Below, one piece after another: positions 12,621 to 25,620 of a stretch of 64,000 bases of DNA; within the stretch, counting starts at the first letter, position 1; each line of letters opens with the position of its first letter. The position numbers and the translations under genes are program-made. This DNA is from Epiperipatus broadwayi. Its lineage: Eukaryota; Onychophora; Udeonychophora; Euonychophora; Peripatidae. The notes beneath the pieces are model-generated. The model was not told the origin of the DNA, ran no database searches, and saw nothing but the letters and a program-made list of their open reading frames with translations. The stretch is taken from assembly GCA_028023455.1 (NCBI GenBank), contig JAQFVV010000257.1:436001-500000 (forward strand), read 5' to 3'.

Positions 12621-13863
12621 GTATGTAATGAGTAAAGTGAACAATTGAAATATTGCTTACATCATTAATTAAAGAAGAAAATAAATGAATTAAATGCAAA
12701 AAAAATAATCAGATAGTATAGATAGCATAAATTACATTATTGCATGTATATAATAATTTTTGTAAAGTATGTACTGAAATTTGTTTCATTTATGATATTT
12801 GATCTTAAACTCAATTCCATCATGAAGCATACTGATGTGGTAGTGATTTTAAGATTTAAAGAGAAATTAGGTAAAAAGATAATATGACTAATCAATGTTG
12901 CACCTAACAGTTACAATTACACATTATGAGTCATAGAATATGATTTATTGATTGGTAATATTGTTTTTTAGTTAACTTGAAGCACTCAAAAATATTATTG
13001 CACATGTTTCTGATGCTTCAAGAATTATTATTGTTCTGAATGTGTTTCATTATTGATTAAGAAGTAACATCTTTGCAGGGAAATTGATAACATTTTAAAA
13101 ATACTTAAGTTGGTGCTATGGTGAAATTTTGTTTCAGTAAATGCTAAAATACCAAAAGATATTCTATTAGTGAACTTGATGAATTTATAAACTTTAGATC
13201 AGACGTTTAATTCCTTACATGAAGAGTTATAAATTTTATATTTTTTACTGACTATTGTGTGAGATGCTTATATATATATGTCTAGAAACTAGTTTATTTT
13301 ATTATCAGATTTGCGGGAGTGCAGAATTATCTTTGTTAATTTTTTGTTTTTGTTTCTTTTTTCTTTATAGAATTAATTTGCCTTTCTTTTGATTGAGAAT
13401 GATTTTTGTATTTGAGCTATTCTTAAGAGGATTTATTGATTTCTTTGAATTTAGTTGGACTATGGAAATAGGTCAATTGATATTTTTGAAATCTTTCAAT
13501 ATATTGATTTGTATGCCTTCATATTTGCAAATAGTAAAGTAATTAGCATTACACAAACTGTTGTTTATCTTCTGTATTTTCATCATGCTCTAACACAATG
13601 TGATCATTGTTCTCAGTATGAGATTTTAAATTGGTATTTTATTTGGCCATGACTTTTAGACTATGATGAATTAATGGGTATAGAGCAGCTTTGTTCAAAT
13701 TGACCAAGAGACCACAAGTAAAACATTTATTCATTGGACATTTGAATGCAATATGCTTTGGTCTGTAAAATTTAAAACTATCCCATGGAGCCTCCTTGTG
13801 ATGTACACTGTGCATGGGAATTTTTCAATCATGAATATATATATCTTTAGAATGAAATAAAAT
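12621..13863. other. Intronic spacer, no gene seen
   Basis: AT-rich intron with no recognisable coding or repeat signal. The open stretch at 13455-13652 lacks any family motif and has intron-like composition. Confidence 0.55.
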
Positions 13864-15170
13864 AATGAGCATGCTAATAGCTCTAAACAATCTTTATCAA
13901 TAATTGCCACAAGAGAAAGCATTTAAAATCTGTATCTAGAATTATCACCATCCCCAAAACAGTTTTGAACTATTGGCTCTTGTCAGTGAGGCACTAGGAT
14001 ATTCAGACACTAGATCTAAAATACCAATTTAAGACCAGCACTTATCTGATACTTAATTATTAGGTAGAAAATCTGAAATTTTCAAACACCTACGTGTCTT
14101 CAAATCCAGCTCTCTAACTCAAATAGCCATATGGATCTGAATAATTTTCTGCTACGCCATATATTAATAACTTTAGTAATATAATATTGCTTAAAAATCA
14201 AAAACAAAACTATAATAGTAAATAAAATCAAGTCATACATCACATGACTTAACTTGATAAGCTTGTATTACAAAATAAATAATGAACATGCTAATAGTCC
14301 TAAACAAGCTTTATTGATAAATGCCACAAGAGAAAGCATTTATAATCTCTATCTAGAATTATTACCACCCTCAAAACAGTTTCTAGCTATTGGATTTTGT
14401 CAGTGATGTGCTAGGATATTCAGATACTAGATCTTAAATACCAAATCAAGGATAGGACTTATCTAATACTTAACTATTAAGTAAAAAATCTGAAAATTTC
14501 ATACACCTATATTTTATCAAATCCGGCTCTCTAACTCAAATAGCAATATGGATATGACTAATTTTCAGCTACCCTATATATTAGTAACTTTAGTAATATA
14601 ACATTGCTTAAAACTCAAAAGTAAAACCATAACAGTATATAAAATCAAATCATTCATCACATGACTTAACTTGATAAGATTGTGTTATAAAATAAAATAA
14701 TGAGCATGCTAATAGCTCTAAACAAGCTTTTAAGTCTTGTAATGTATGACTTGATTTTATTTAGTTTTGTTTTTGAGTCTTGAGTGATGTTATATTGCTA
14801 AGGCTATTAATATATGGTATAGCTGAAAATTATTCAGACCCATGTAGTTATTTGAATTATATAGCTGGATTTGAAGACATATAAGTGTCTGAAAATTTCA
14901 GATTTTCTACTTAATAGTTAAGTATTAGATAAATGCTAGCCTTGAGTTGGCATTTTAGATCTAGGGTCTGAATATCCTAGCACCTCACTGACAAGAACCA
15001 ATAGCTTGAAACCTGTTTGGGGATGGGGATAATTCTAAGTCGAGATTTTAAATGCTTTCTTGTTTAGAGCTATTAGCATGCTCATTATTTTATTTTGTAA
15101 TACAAGCTTATCAATTTAAGTTATGTAATGTATGAATTGATTTTATTTACTATTATGATGTCTTTAGGAA
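13864..15170. repeat. 418-bp repeat array: two direct units, a stub, then an inverted unit
   Basis: Units start with atgagcatgctaatagctct at 13864, a variant at 14282 and again at 14700, so the direct period is 418 bp. After a 33-bp stub the sequence switches to the reverse complement at about 14733. It runs back through the whole unit to the inverted start near 15086, then continues about 80 bp into the end of a further unit. Copies differ by several percent, so the array is not recent. The units contain no open frame and no recognised transposon ends. It could be a foldback element or a locally amplified non-autonomous transposon. Confidence 0.85.
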
Positions 15171-16914
15171 TTACCTCTTCCTTCCCATTTAAAAACTTTT
15201 TGTTTGTATAGTTTTATTATCCATTTTAATCATTGCACACTTATTTATAGCTGTGATATTTTGTATTACTTTGAATAGGTTTTGTTAGTCAAACCACATA
15301 GGATACATTTATTATTCATTCAGAAATTACAGGGTTTGTATCCTTTAAAATGTTGTGTTTTATTTCCCTTTAATGTTTCAATAAGTTTTTACATTTTTAT
15401 TTTATTTATCAGAAAAATACATCATAAAAATGAAAAAAAAAAAAATTAAATAATGATAATGAATAGCTAATACAAAACAATATGATATTGAATATAGAAT
15501 ACCATATATATTTTTCACTTATTTTAAAATAGTGCAGCAGTAAACTTGTGGATTTTGAAGCTTAAGGTCTATGGATCACAACTTGATTTCTGTCTTTTTA
15601 TGAACTGAACAATAACCCACTCAGTTATTTTTTTACTGAAAATATATTGTATTGCATTATGATTTCTGAAATTTAAACAAAGAAAATATGTTTTCTGTAA
15701 TTAAAATATAAATTGACATATGTATTTAGAATATATGTTAACTAAAGCTGAAAGACAAGTAGAGAATAACTAGACAAAAGAGTTTTATCACTAAATGATA
15801 AGATTTGATCATCATCAATAATAGTTTGCCATTTTATACATGTGTAAAGTTTACTTTTGATTTTTATAATACATCAATTTATTCGTGGAGTGTTATTGTT
15901 TTATTCTTCACATGTTTTAACATAATAATTTCCAATTGGTCTTTGTCAGCTAGCTTTATGTATTCTTACATCAAGAGATGCAATAAGCTAATATACATAA
16001 ACAAAAAGTGATAGAAATTAGTGTAACTTGGAAAAATGATTGTACAACAGAAACTCAGAAATGAGGTGTAAAAATCAGACACTCTGGATCAAGGCCAGAG
16101 AGATGGTTCTTTAGATATTAGTAGTGATTTAAACACTAATTTCTATTGGGTTAGCAATATATTTACCTTTATTCAAGAATTATTGTGATTAGTAATTTAC
16201 TAATTAATAAAGTAGCCAATTCTTTTCTATGTAAATATTTTCAATTTAAATTTAGAACTTTTGTCTGACTTTTAGTATATTGTTTTAACAAATAAAAACT
16301 TATATTACATTGTGTCTTATATGGAAAAAATATTAAGAGAGAATAATATTGATTGATATTTTGCAGTGTTTATAAACAGTATAAATTGATCTAAATTATT
16401 GCAAAAAATGCAGTAACATTATTATCATCATCATTATATCATCTGAATTTATTTAATGTTGTCCAGTGTTTAAATCATATTGTTTTCTGCCATTCATAAT
16501 TATTTTTATATTTTATATTTCTGTTTTTTTTTTTTTTGCCATAAAATATAAGAAATGGTTTATTATTTAGGAATTTGTAAGTTTGAGCATCATAAATGAC
16601 AGAGTTGAAATTGTAATCCATGGGTCTTAAGTTCCAAATGCCATTTCTTTGCATTAAGCTATACAAGGCATTTTTGTCCACTGATCACCTTTTTTGCAGG
16701 TTTTTGGTACTATTGTAAAATTCTGAATTTGTTATTTGAACCTAATTAAAATATTTAAATAACTAAATGACTTATTTATTGATCAAGGATAATATTATAG
16801 AGTAATTCAGATAATAGATTCAAGATTTTCCAAGAATTGGGGAAAGTTTGTTTAAATACAATGGATCGATTACAAGAAGTATTTGAAGTAGATGTTATAT
16901 ATATATATATTGAA
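15171..16914. other. Intronic spacer, no gene seen
   Basis: AT-rich intron with homopolymer A and T runs and no motif-bearing frame. Open stretches at 15805-16011 and 16475-16681 are composition effects. Confidence 0.5.
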
Positions 16915-18170
16915 CCGAATTCGAATATGTGCATTCGAAACACCGGTCTCTTAGGCAGAGAAGAACATACTCAGAGAGTATGTATGCCCAAACGATAGCT
17001 ATAAAGTATATAACTAATGTTACATTTCCAGGACATAGCTTCTTCTCGGCTGTTGAGTTGAACACCACGTTCAAAGCACTTTTTTGTTTGTGTATAACCA
17101 CGGGCGCCAGCTGCTTATTCTAAAAGAATACTAAAAGAATAGACAACGCACTTTGAACAGTGGCCACTAACTCAACGCCTAAATCCATGACTAGCTCAGT
17201 TGTTTGTAATCACTAATAGATTATACTTAATTAGTGGTTAAAAGACTTGATAAAAGAATTGTAAAAGGAGTTGATAAAAGAATTTGATAAAAGGAATTGA
17301 TAAAAGGAATTGACCGACAAATAAAGTTTAATTTTAAAGATAATTTATTAACTAACATTTATTTACTAAATTTAAACATTTTATAATTCTAATAAAACAC
17401 ACGCATATTTTAAATTAACATTTCTAAATGGTTTAAATATTCCTATAGATTTAATAACAGAACACTCTAATTTAACTAATAAATATTGATATAATGATCA
17501 TGCACATATTAACTCATGTACACACATAATAATAATAAAGTATTACATAGCATTTGGAATTTAATCACACATATCAATAGTTCATTTATGTATGATATAA
17601 AGTTCATATAATTAGACTCTTGAAAGATTCGTACAAATTAATGCAATGCAATGGCTATTACAGTATAAACGAAATAAGCAAATGTTTTTACCTAGCCTTT
17701 TGAATATAGACGTAGAATTTTGTTCTCTTTGGAGGCTGCTTTCGGTGAGAATATTTCCATTATGAATGCTTACCAGCTGGCTGGGATGTTTCCTTACTGA
17801 GTTTCCTGATTTTCATGATTATTACTATCGGAGACAATTAGATAGTGACAGAGATTTTCTAAGATGTTAAGCTGACATTATTTCACGGGCAGATCTGTTT
17901 TCTAGGACATCTGGGGTGGAGATAAACGTGCGTTCCTAAGATCTTCTCAACACTGCATTTTGTTTGTTAACTGCTCAATTAATTTCTGAACTGCACTCAC
18001 TCAATAAATTTGTGAACTGATTACTGTCCGATAAAAAAAAAAGTCTATTTATATCTGCAACGTGTTGTCGAAATATTCCTGGCAAAGATCTGTTGTCGAA
18101 TTCCAGTGACAATCATTTGATAAACGTGTTTTGAAAGATTGCTTAATTAGCAATAGCCATGCACAAACAT
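16915..18170. repeat. Less AT-rich block of unknown origin with a small minisatellite
   Basis: Composition changes sharply at about 16915, with words such as gaattcgaatatgtgcattcg, ccacgggcgccagctgc and ctggctgggatg, and returns to AT-rich after about 18170. Inside it, 17247-17313 is a minisatellite of about 14 bp units built on gataaaaggaatt. Overlapping open stretches on both strands at 16895-17123 carry no known motif. It is probably an old inserted element, such as a solo LTR or non-autonomous transposon. I could not identify ends or a family. Confidence 0.4.
17247..17313 (+). repeat. Minisatellite, about 14-bp unit
   Basis: Four to five imperfect units of the type ttgataaaaggaa follow one another, with one degenerate copy (attgtaaaaggag). 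It lies inside the less AT-rich block described at 16915. Confidence 0.75.
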
Positions 18171-18843
18171 TGTTTTATATCAATTAATAACTATTGCTGT
18201 GTTTTTTAATGATAATCTTCTTTAACTTTCATTTATTTATAATAACATTTATACTATTGTTGACACTCGCACATATATATGCACATATATTAGTTTTAAC
18301 ATTATTTTTTCTTGAATGAAAAGAGATTGGTATGTTTTTTTTTAACGAAAGATTATTTTAATAATATAATTTTAGATAAAATTATATGTGCCTATATCAA
18401 TATAGGTACAATATATATATATATTAGCTGCTTATAATATTTCTGAAATCTTTATTTTTAAATTTTTGTAATCGTATTTTTTATTTATAGTATATTTAAA
18501 ATTTTTTTTATTACTTACAAACTCCAAAATATTTTGTATTGTCTAATTACATATTATAGCTAAATATTTATTATTATTAAAGCTTCAATCTCTGTACTTT
18601 TTTACTATTTTTTGTCATTTGTATTCTACAGCATCTTAATCATTATGTATAATCACTGTTAGTACATTTATTATGTAATTATAAACTGACTTAGTTAGAA
18701 TTTTTATAATTCGCTTTCATAAAGAGTTGCTTCTATAGTTTTTATGTGTAGCTATATGCAGATGCTCGATAATGATGTAACAAATATAAAATTTAATACA
18801 TATTTAATAAAACTAAATTCTTTTACATACACATTAAATATAC
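18171..18843. other. Intronic spacer, no gene seen
   Basis: Plain AT-rich sequence with a short TA run near 18412-18424, leading into the long TAA tract. Confidence 0.55.
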
Positions 18844-19332
<489 letters not shown>

Positions 19333-19880
19333 TTAATTAGGCCATCTCTAAAAAACTCAACATTATCTGACCATTCAGCATTGTTTGTGGTTCTAGATCT
19401 GGATCTCACATATAGAAAAGTACTGTCAGCTGGAAAGACAATAAGAGTATTACTCCCTAGCAGAACTAATGAATTTTTATTTTCACAAATCTATATAGAG
19501 CTTTTTAAAATGGATAAAATGGAGTTAGACCCTGCACAAACCTGGTTAGCATTTGTAAATGTTCTCTCCTTTAATATTGATCACTTAACCCAACATCCAC
19601 ACCTCCTACTAAACTATTAGCACTTGCAGATGACATGCATAAAAAAATTATTCATTACCAGGCCACTGAAAACAACTGCAGTAAAATAGCTGCCATTAAA
19701 AACTTATACAACAAAACCTGTGATACTCTGAAGGAATACATACTAATTAAAAAAAAAGGCTTTTTCTGGATCACACACATTCATTCTCTAGACATTTTAT
19801 CCGCTGGGCATTAGGCCATCCCCCCAAAAAAAATACCTACAGCAATTAGAATCAATAATGAAATAATTGCTGGTGACAGC

Positions 19881-20453
19881 ATGCTAACTCCATTATATGA
19901 GTTTTTTAAAAATAGTCTGCAAAACAATAATTTGTTTTGTCCTGCCCCTTTATTTCTGGGAAACACAGAGGATGAGGATATTTTTACAATAAATGATTTC
20001 ACCAAAAAAATTTCCAACATCCCAAACACTTGTCACCCGGGTATTCATGGAATTCCAAAATTTGTCTATGAACACCTAAGCTTTTTTACTACTACTTATT
20101 TAACGAATCTAGCCAATTTATTATCTAGACAAATCAATCATATACCGGGTTTGTATCCAATAATGCTTGTGCCTTTTCTTAAGAAATCTGAAGATATCAC
20201 TACAGTTAAAAATATACGTCCTATATCCATGAGTCCACTGGGCATCAAGATTCTTGAATCAGTAATCAAGGATAAACTTGAACCCTTTATCTTACCTACA
20301 ATAGCCAAAATGCAATTTGCAAAGAAGGGAGCCTCTACTGGTTTAGCTGCAATTGTTTTTAAGTCAGTTGTGGAGACTGTTAGAAAAGGGAAAAATATAG
20401 CCCTCTTGCCATTCAATTGGATATTAAAAAAGCATTTGACTCAATTCCAATAG
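19881..20453 (+). pseudogene. LINE reverse transcriptase N-terminal part, out of frame with the rest
   Basis: This 190-codon frame holds the N-terminal fingers of the RT, with NIRPISMSPLGIKILESV, then KKGASTGLAAIV. Its last roughly 15 residues are shifted relative to the true product, because the sequence around 20410-20450 is read correctly in the frame of the neighbouring 20417-21976 segment. A one- or two-base indel near 20410 would explain this. Upstream the frame connects across a stop to the endonuclease remnant at 19363-19620. Confidence 0.75.
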
Positions 20454-21976
20454 ACCAACTCATAAACCTCTTAAAAATGTTGTCTGTTCCCAAATCATTA
20501 GTCTATATACTTACTAATCTATTGACAAATAGAGAAATCCACGTGTCAATGAATGGAAAATACTCACCAGGGTTTAAACCTCATTGCTCTATCCCTCAGG
20601 GATCCCCACTTAGTGCCTTACTGTTTATAGTGTACATAAATCCCCTCCTTAAAATGATTGAAGAAGGGATACCTGGTATTTTTGTCACACAATTTAAAAG
20701 TAACATTTCATATGTTGCTTATATGGATGACATTATCATTTTTCTATCATCACAAAAACATGTTTCCAAACTATTACAAATTTTAGACCAATATTCACGG
20801 GAATATAAACTAGAATTCAATTTAGACAAGACATTTAGTTGGCAGATATATACAGGCAAACTAATACAATCCATCTTTAAAGGAAGCCCTGCCTCATTCC
20901 TTGGGTTTTGTTTCCACCTTAGTAATACTGGAATGAGGACAAAAATACAGAATTCTCTTAAAGAAAAAATAGGAAAAATTATATGTTCCCTTTCTAAGTC
21001 ATATCTTTCAGTTTACTCTAAAATCACATTGTTTAATATGCTGATTATGACAAGAATTACTTACTTTAGCCCTATAATCATTTTCACTAAAGCCTTCACT
21101 TCACATGTTTACTCCATGCTCAAAAAACTTTTATGGGGCAGATGCATTGCCTCCATCTCCATTAAAAAATTACAAAATCCATTAATTCATAATGGGCTAG
21201 GACTACACTCAATAAACATATTTAAAATACAAAAAACATTTAATCTGATTACCTCTTTGTCAAATCTATTTAATCAGATTGCTACAACCTTAAAAATTAC
21301 ACCAACGGATAGACCGCCCCCTGGTACTGGTTATTGGGCTGAACTAATAAAACCACTATTGAGCATGGATAAACTTACCTTCTGTCCCCCTACAGATAAG
21401 TACAAATATTGGCAAACATATCTATTAATAAACCAACCAACACTTAATAGTCAAAGCAAACCCATTTTGGGTCTAAACAATCGCCAACTTGTTAGAAGAT
21501 TTAGATTCTGGAAGCTTGAGCCAAAATATTTTGATTTTCTAATAAAGCTTAATTTAGGATCATTACCAACACTTTATTTTTATAAATATAGAAGAAATTG
21601 TATTAATATAGATGCTTTTTGCCCCCTTTGTAAAAAAGATTTTGAAAATCAAGAACATATATTCTATGATTGTCAGTGTTATGATAATATACGCATTGCT
21701 CTTCCCAACCTATTTAACAATTCTTTATTTAATATTGCATATCTTTTTAAAACTTTCTCAATAGGAATTTTTGCTAGAATTAGAGCTAGTACATTCATCT
21801 TGTATGCTTTATGGTGCACTAGATGCATTTTTATATATAACAATAATCCTAGAAGACATCCTAATACATTTTGGATTAAGCTGGAGTTTTTTAGGGAAAG
21901 AGACAGAAAGCTTGCCCCCTTTAACATTTTTCATGATACCTGGTCCTTAATGCGTCAACAACTGAGACAGTGCTAA
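20417..21976 (+). CDS. LINE reverse transcriptase C-terminal half (transposon gene, frameshifted start)
   Basis: A 519-codon frame, the longest uninterrupted coding stretch in the window, forms the RT palm onwards and the C-terminal domain of the LINE at 19333. DIKKAFDS holds the first catalytic aspartate (motif A). PQGSPLSALLF is motif B. YMDD with both aspartates is motif C, followed by LEFNLDKTFSW (motif D region). After the thumb and linker comes a CPLC...H...C putative zinc knuckle near residues 402-419, of the kind found at the C-terminus of many APE-type LINEs. The first methionine at 20417 is not the real start: the frame continues the product at 19881-20453 after a small indel. The role would be target-primed reverse transcription. 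All catalytic residues are present, so this copy may be fairly young. Confidence 0.85.
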   Translation: MDIKKAFDSIPIDQLINLLKMLSVPKSLVYILTNLLTNREIHVSMNGKYSPGFKPHCSIPQGSPLSALLFIVYINPLLKMIEEGIPGIFVTQFKSNISYVAYMDDIIIFLSSQKHVSKLLQILDQYSREYKLEFNLDKTFSWQIYTGKLIQSIFKGSPASFLGFCFHLSNTGMRTKIQNSLKEKIGKIICSLSKSYLSVYSKITLFNMLIMTRITYFSPIIIFTKAFTSHVYSMLKKLLWGRCIASISIKKLQNPLIHNGLGLHSINIFKIQKTFNLITSLSNLFNQIATTLKITPTDRPPPGTGYWAELIKPLLSMDKLTFCPPTDKYKYWQTYLLINQPTLNSQSKPILGLNNRQLVRRFRFWKLEPKYFDFLIKLNLGSLPTLYFYKYRRNCINIDAFCPLCKKDFENQEHIFYDCQCYDNIRIALPNLFNNSLFNIAYLFKTFSIGIFARIRASTFILYALWCTRCIFIYNNNPRRHPNTFWIKLEFFRERDRKLAPFNIFHDTWSLMRQQLRQC

Positions 21977-21989
21977 GGTGATATTACCT

Positions 21990-22735
21990 AGTTACTACAA
22001 AAGCGTTATCATTTATGTATGTATATAATCTTAAAAGCCTTTGAAAGGAGAAAAATTTTGAATTAGATACTAAAGAACTATATAACATTATGTAACCCAT
22101 ATTAATTTGTTACCACCTTTTTGCTCTTTTAATATATGAAATCAAAATTAATTATGTAACCTGTATATACTACCTAATCAGTTATATGTAACCATATCGA
22201 TTGTAAAAGTATTAAGTAACCTATGATCTTTGTAAAAATGCAACTGTGTAATCTGGTCTCTTAATATTTGTAATCATAATCAATTTTTATATGTGTCCAT
22301 ACGGATGTAATCTTTTGATGTAACCTATAATCTTTGTAATTGCTACAAAAGCCTTTTCATTTATTATGTAGATAATATTGAATGCCTATAAAAAAAAAGA
22401 ATTAGATACTGAAAAACTATATTACATATGTAATCTGTATTGATTTATATGACCTTTTTTTTCTTAATATACATAATCACTACTAATTTTTATGTAACCT
22501 TGTATATACTTCCAAATCGGTTATATATAACCATATTGATGTATATGTATGTTGTAACCTATGATCTTTGTAAATGTGTAACCATGTAATTTTTTTTTCT
22601 TTGAATATATGTAATCATAATTATTATTTTTACCTTGTATATACTCCCTCATGAATAATATGTAACCATATTGATGTAAACTTATGTTGTAACATATGAT
22701 CTTGTAAATATGTAACTTTTGGAAATCAATAAAGT
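21990..22735 (+). repeat. Internally repeated 3' UTR of the LINE
   Basis: The 3' UTR contains two copies of a unit of about 340 bp, with ctacaaaagc near 21995 and again near 22342, and tgtatatact near 22162 and again near 22500. A third partial copy starts near 22635. Each carries gtaaccatat and aacctatgatctttgtaa words. Duplicated 3' UTR segments occur in several LINE families and may affect recognition by the RT. Confidence 0.75.
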
Positions 22736-22749
22736 TCCTTTGAAATGTA

Positions 22750-23070
<321 letters not shown>

Positions 23071-23222
23071 GAAGGTTATATTTAAAGAACTTTAATATTA
23101 TGTATATATATATAACTATTAGAAAGCAGTAAACACTTAGACAATCCCAATATAGATAACAATCAACAATCTCAAACTGTTGTCAAGGCAACCTTCTTTT
23201 AACAATAAAATTGGAATATATA

Positions 23223-23345
23223 TATATGTATAATTGTTATTATTGAATGATTTACTTTACAAAAAGTAAAACTGTCCAAATTTATTTATCTTACAATCAG
23301 TCAATGTATACTCGTTATACAATAACCATCAAATGAACATAGGCA
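23223..23345 (+). repeat. Direct repeat, left copy (about 120 bp)
   Basis: Runs from atgtataattgttattattg through gtaaaactgtccaaat to accatcaaatgaacat. The right copy at 23598-23720 has the same sequence with a few substitutions. The pair flanks the MITE at 23424-23589. Confidence 0.85.
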
Positions 23346-23423
23346 ACCTCCTTTTAAGAATAAAATTGGAATATATATATATAAAATAAATAAAATATCC
23401 GTTAATTAAAAACAAAACTGTAA

Positions 23424-23589
23424 TTATAATTGAAATAATAAATTTAACGGTTTACAAACTATTACAAACAATCCTTAAATCAGCAATGGCAGTTGAGGCA
23501 GGTTTAAGAAATTAACTGAAAGTACTACTATGGATCTAAGGATTGTTTGTAATAGTTTGTAAACGTTAAATTTATTATTTCAATTATAA
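23424..23589. mobile_element. MITE-like foldback element with 53-bp terminal inverted repeats
   Basis: The left arm, 23424-23477 (starts ttataattgaaataat, ends aatcctta), is the near-exact reverse complement of the right arm at 23537-23589, with one indel. The centre is about 60 bp with no coding potential. The size and arms fit a small non-autonomous DNA transposon. The superfamily is unknown because no clear target duplication is visible. Confidence 0.8.
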
Positions 23590-23597
23590 ATATATAT

Positions 23598-23720
23598 ATA
23601 TATGTATAATTGTTATTATTGAATGATTTACTTTAAAAAAAGTAAAACTATCCAAATTTATTTATCTTATAATCAGCCAATGTATACTCATTATACAATA
23701 CCCATCAAATGGACATTTCA
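23598..23720 (+). repeat. Direct repeat, right copy (about 120 bp)
   Basis: Second copy of the repeat at 23223, a few percent diverged. Both copies lie next to TATA-rich runs. Confidence 0.85.
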
Positions 23721-24041
23721 ATTTTTCTTCATATTCTTTAGCTGATCTTTTATTCCTTCCAATAATACTCATGATGTGATTACAAAAAAAACAATAGCTA
23801 GCTAATACAAGGAATTCAAATGGTTTGCTATCATTTTGTGTTCAACAAACATTTTTATTTTGCAAATACAAATTGATAAAGATCAAATACTGTTAGAGTA
23901 TCATATACAAAACAAAGTATATAGTATAAATATTATTGTAGTTATGTTGATGATATTGCTTAGATTTTTAAAATTGAAACCTATTTATTTACTGCATTAT
24001 TTGTTATGTTTTGAAAAATGCCATTCTTGTTTATGTTTCAG
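23721..24041. other. Intronic spacer before ANKRD27 exon
   Basis: No gene is seen. It contains the acceptor and a short polypyrimidine tract for the exon at 24042. The open stretch 23836-24054 runs into the exon in a different frame and is not coding. Confidence 0.6.
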
Positions 24042-24134
24042 TTATTGCTCATAGATAGTGGAGCAAATGTAAACCTTGCAGATAATGATGGCAACACTCC
24101 ACTTCATGTCGCAACAGCAAATGGCCACGAAGAT
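24042..24134 (+). CDS. ANKRD27: ANKRD27 (VARP) exon: ankyrin repeats 2-3
   Basis: This exon of 93 nt (31 codons) is phase 0 at both ends, with acceptor tttcag at 24036-24041 and donor gtgagt at 24135. It reads LLLIDSGANVNLADNDG, then NTPLHVATANGHED, a complete ankyrin hairpin and the start of the next helix pair. NTPLH and GHED match the human protein, whose next residues begin CVKAL. I searched by eye for an exon continuing that way in the remaining 39.9 kb and found none. The gene therefore leaves the window in this intron, or the next exon is too diverged to see. Long AT-rich flanks with no coding signal are typical of this locus. Confidence 0.92.
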
Positions 24135-24699
24135 GTGAGTAGATTAAATATTTGATGTTTAGATATTTTTTATTGAATATAATTTTTATGGGAAAAAAAT
24201 TAAAGAAACTAAAGTGTAATGCCAAAGTATATACTGTTTTATTTAGTAAAAATATAAAGCAAAGTAAAAAACAAAAAATCTGGATTAATATAATTTATTT
24301 TTCAACCTAAATGAATGAACAATATAAGATACCTATTTCACACAGTACCACCACCATTTTTAATGACTATCACTCCACAGCATGATGAAGATCATTTTGA
24401 GTTATTCCACTTCCTTTTCTTTAAATTTTATCCATCTTGTTTAACCCCCCCCCCAACCAAAAATAATCTCAAAAAAAAAATTTATTTTAAAGATATTAAA
24501 AAATTACCAGAACACCCTCGTAAGTTAACCATCTTTTTAAATAAATTAGCTAATCTCATTGAAGGTTATTAATTTTATAAACTTTCTTGGCTTTTTAGAC
24601 ATTTTTAGATTCAAACTAGGACTTTAGTTGAATCTGTTATTTTGTTTTAATATGTTTGGTCTAATCTGATTTTCAGTCTGTTAATTCTCTGAAAGAAAT
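24135..24699. other. Intronic spacer, no gene seen
   Basis: Start of the long intron after the last visible ANKRD27 exon. The open stretch 24315-24572 has no recognisable motif and lies in low-complexity sequence (C and A runs near 24447-24485). Confidence 0.55.
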
Positions 24700-25620
24700 C
24701 ACAGGTACTCCTTGTTCTTTAATCCATAATGTCACTTTTAATCCTTTTTTATTAATCCTGATTATCTCAATACTTTACTATAAATTCTACAATTTCTGTA
24801 CTGATTTTAATTAAAAATGCAAAACTTAGACCGATAAGTAAACATTAGTAAAACATATTTTTCTTTTCATATACATTTTTTGGTTTAATACTATTTTTGT
24901 CAAAGTCATGACATAAAAATAAATTCTGTGATTCATTTAATTTATTGTATTTTCATTTATTCAAATAATTTGAATCAAGATATTTATAATTCTTAACTTT
25001 TTATGTTTCACGATTATCATCATTAGTTTTTTCTTTTTTTGAGAGTCTATTGGTCATCATTTTAGTCTTTTCAATATTTATTTTTAGACCTATTGTTTTT
25101 TATTTGTTTCATCTAATAGCTTTTATGATATATTTTCAAAATTGACCATATATTCTACAAAATTCAGATGACTTTCATAATGACAATTTATTTTTATTTC
25201 TTTTATTTTCCATTTTAATTTGCAAAATACTTTCCATAAAGTTTTGGTGACATAGAATATTTTATGTCATTTTAATAATAAAATAGTTTTTAGTTTCTAA
25301 CTATATAATCTGATTACTGTTATATCCAGGATATGTCATAACTTTTTAGAATTCACTTCCACAGAAATGTTTTTGGAGTTAAGTGTTTATTTATAAATAA
25401 AATGTGATGCAAAATAACAATTTATACTAAGAAGTATTTTCTGTAATTTTTTTTATTACTTGGATATGATTTTTTGGTGCTACGGTAATGTGATACAGTT
25501 TGTTCTTCTGGTTGCTTTGAATCTAAAGTTTCTTATAAACAATTTGAAAGGATTTTGATAAATATTGTATCTATAACTGATAGAAGACCATATAGATGTA
25601 TATTTTTTAATACTTTTTAT
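24700..25620 (-). mobile_element. Decayed RTE-like LINE fragment
   Basis: On the minus strand, reading from high to low coordinates, motifs appear in the right order for a LINE reverse transcriptase. LLSVIDTIFIKIL then ETLDSKQPEEQ lie near 25595-25500, SMSPKLYG near 25260-25235, the FADD region near 25150 is degraded, INIEKTKMM lies near 25085-25055, and KYLDSNYLN lies near 24990-24960. Every frame is full of stops. It is related to the RTE-like family at 1545 but more diverged. The right boundary may extend towards 26050. Confidence 0.6.
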
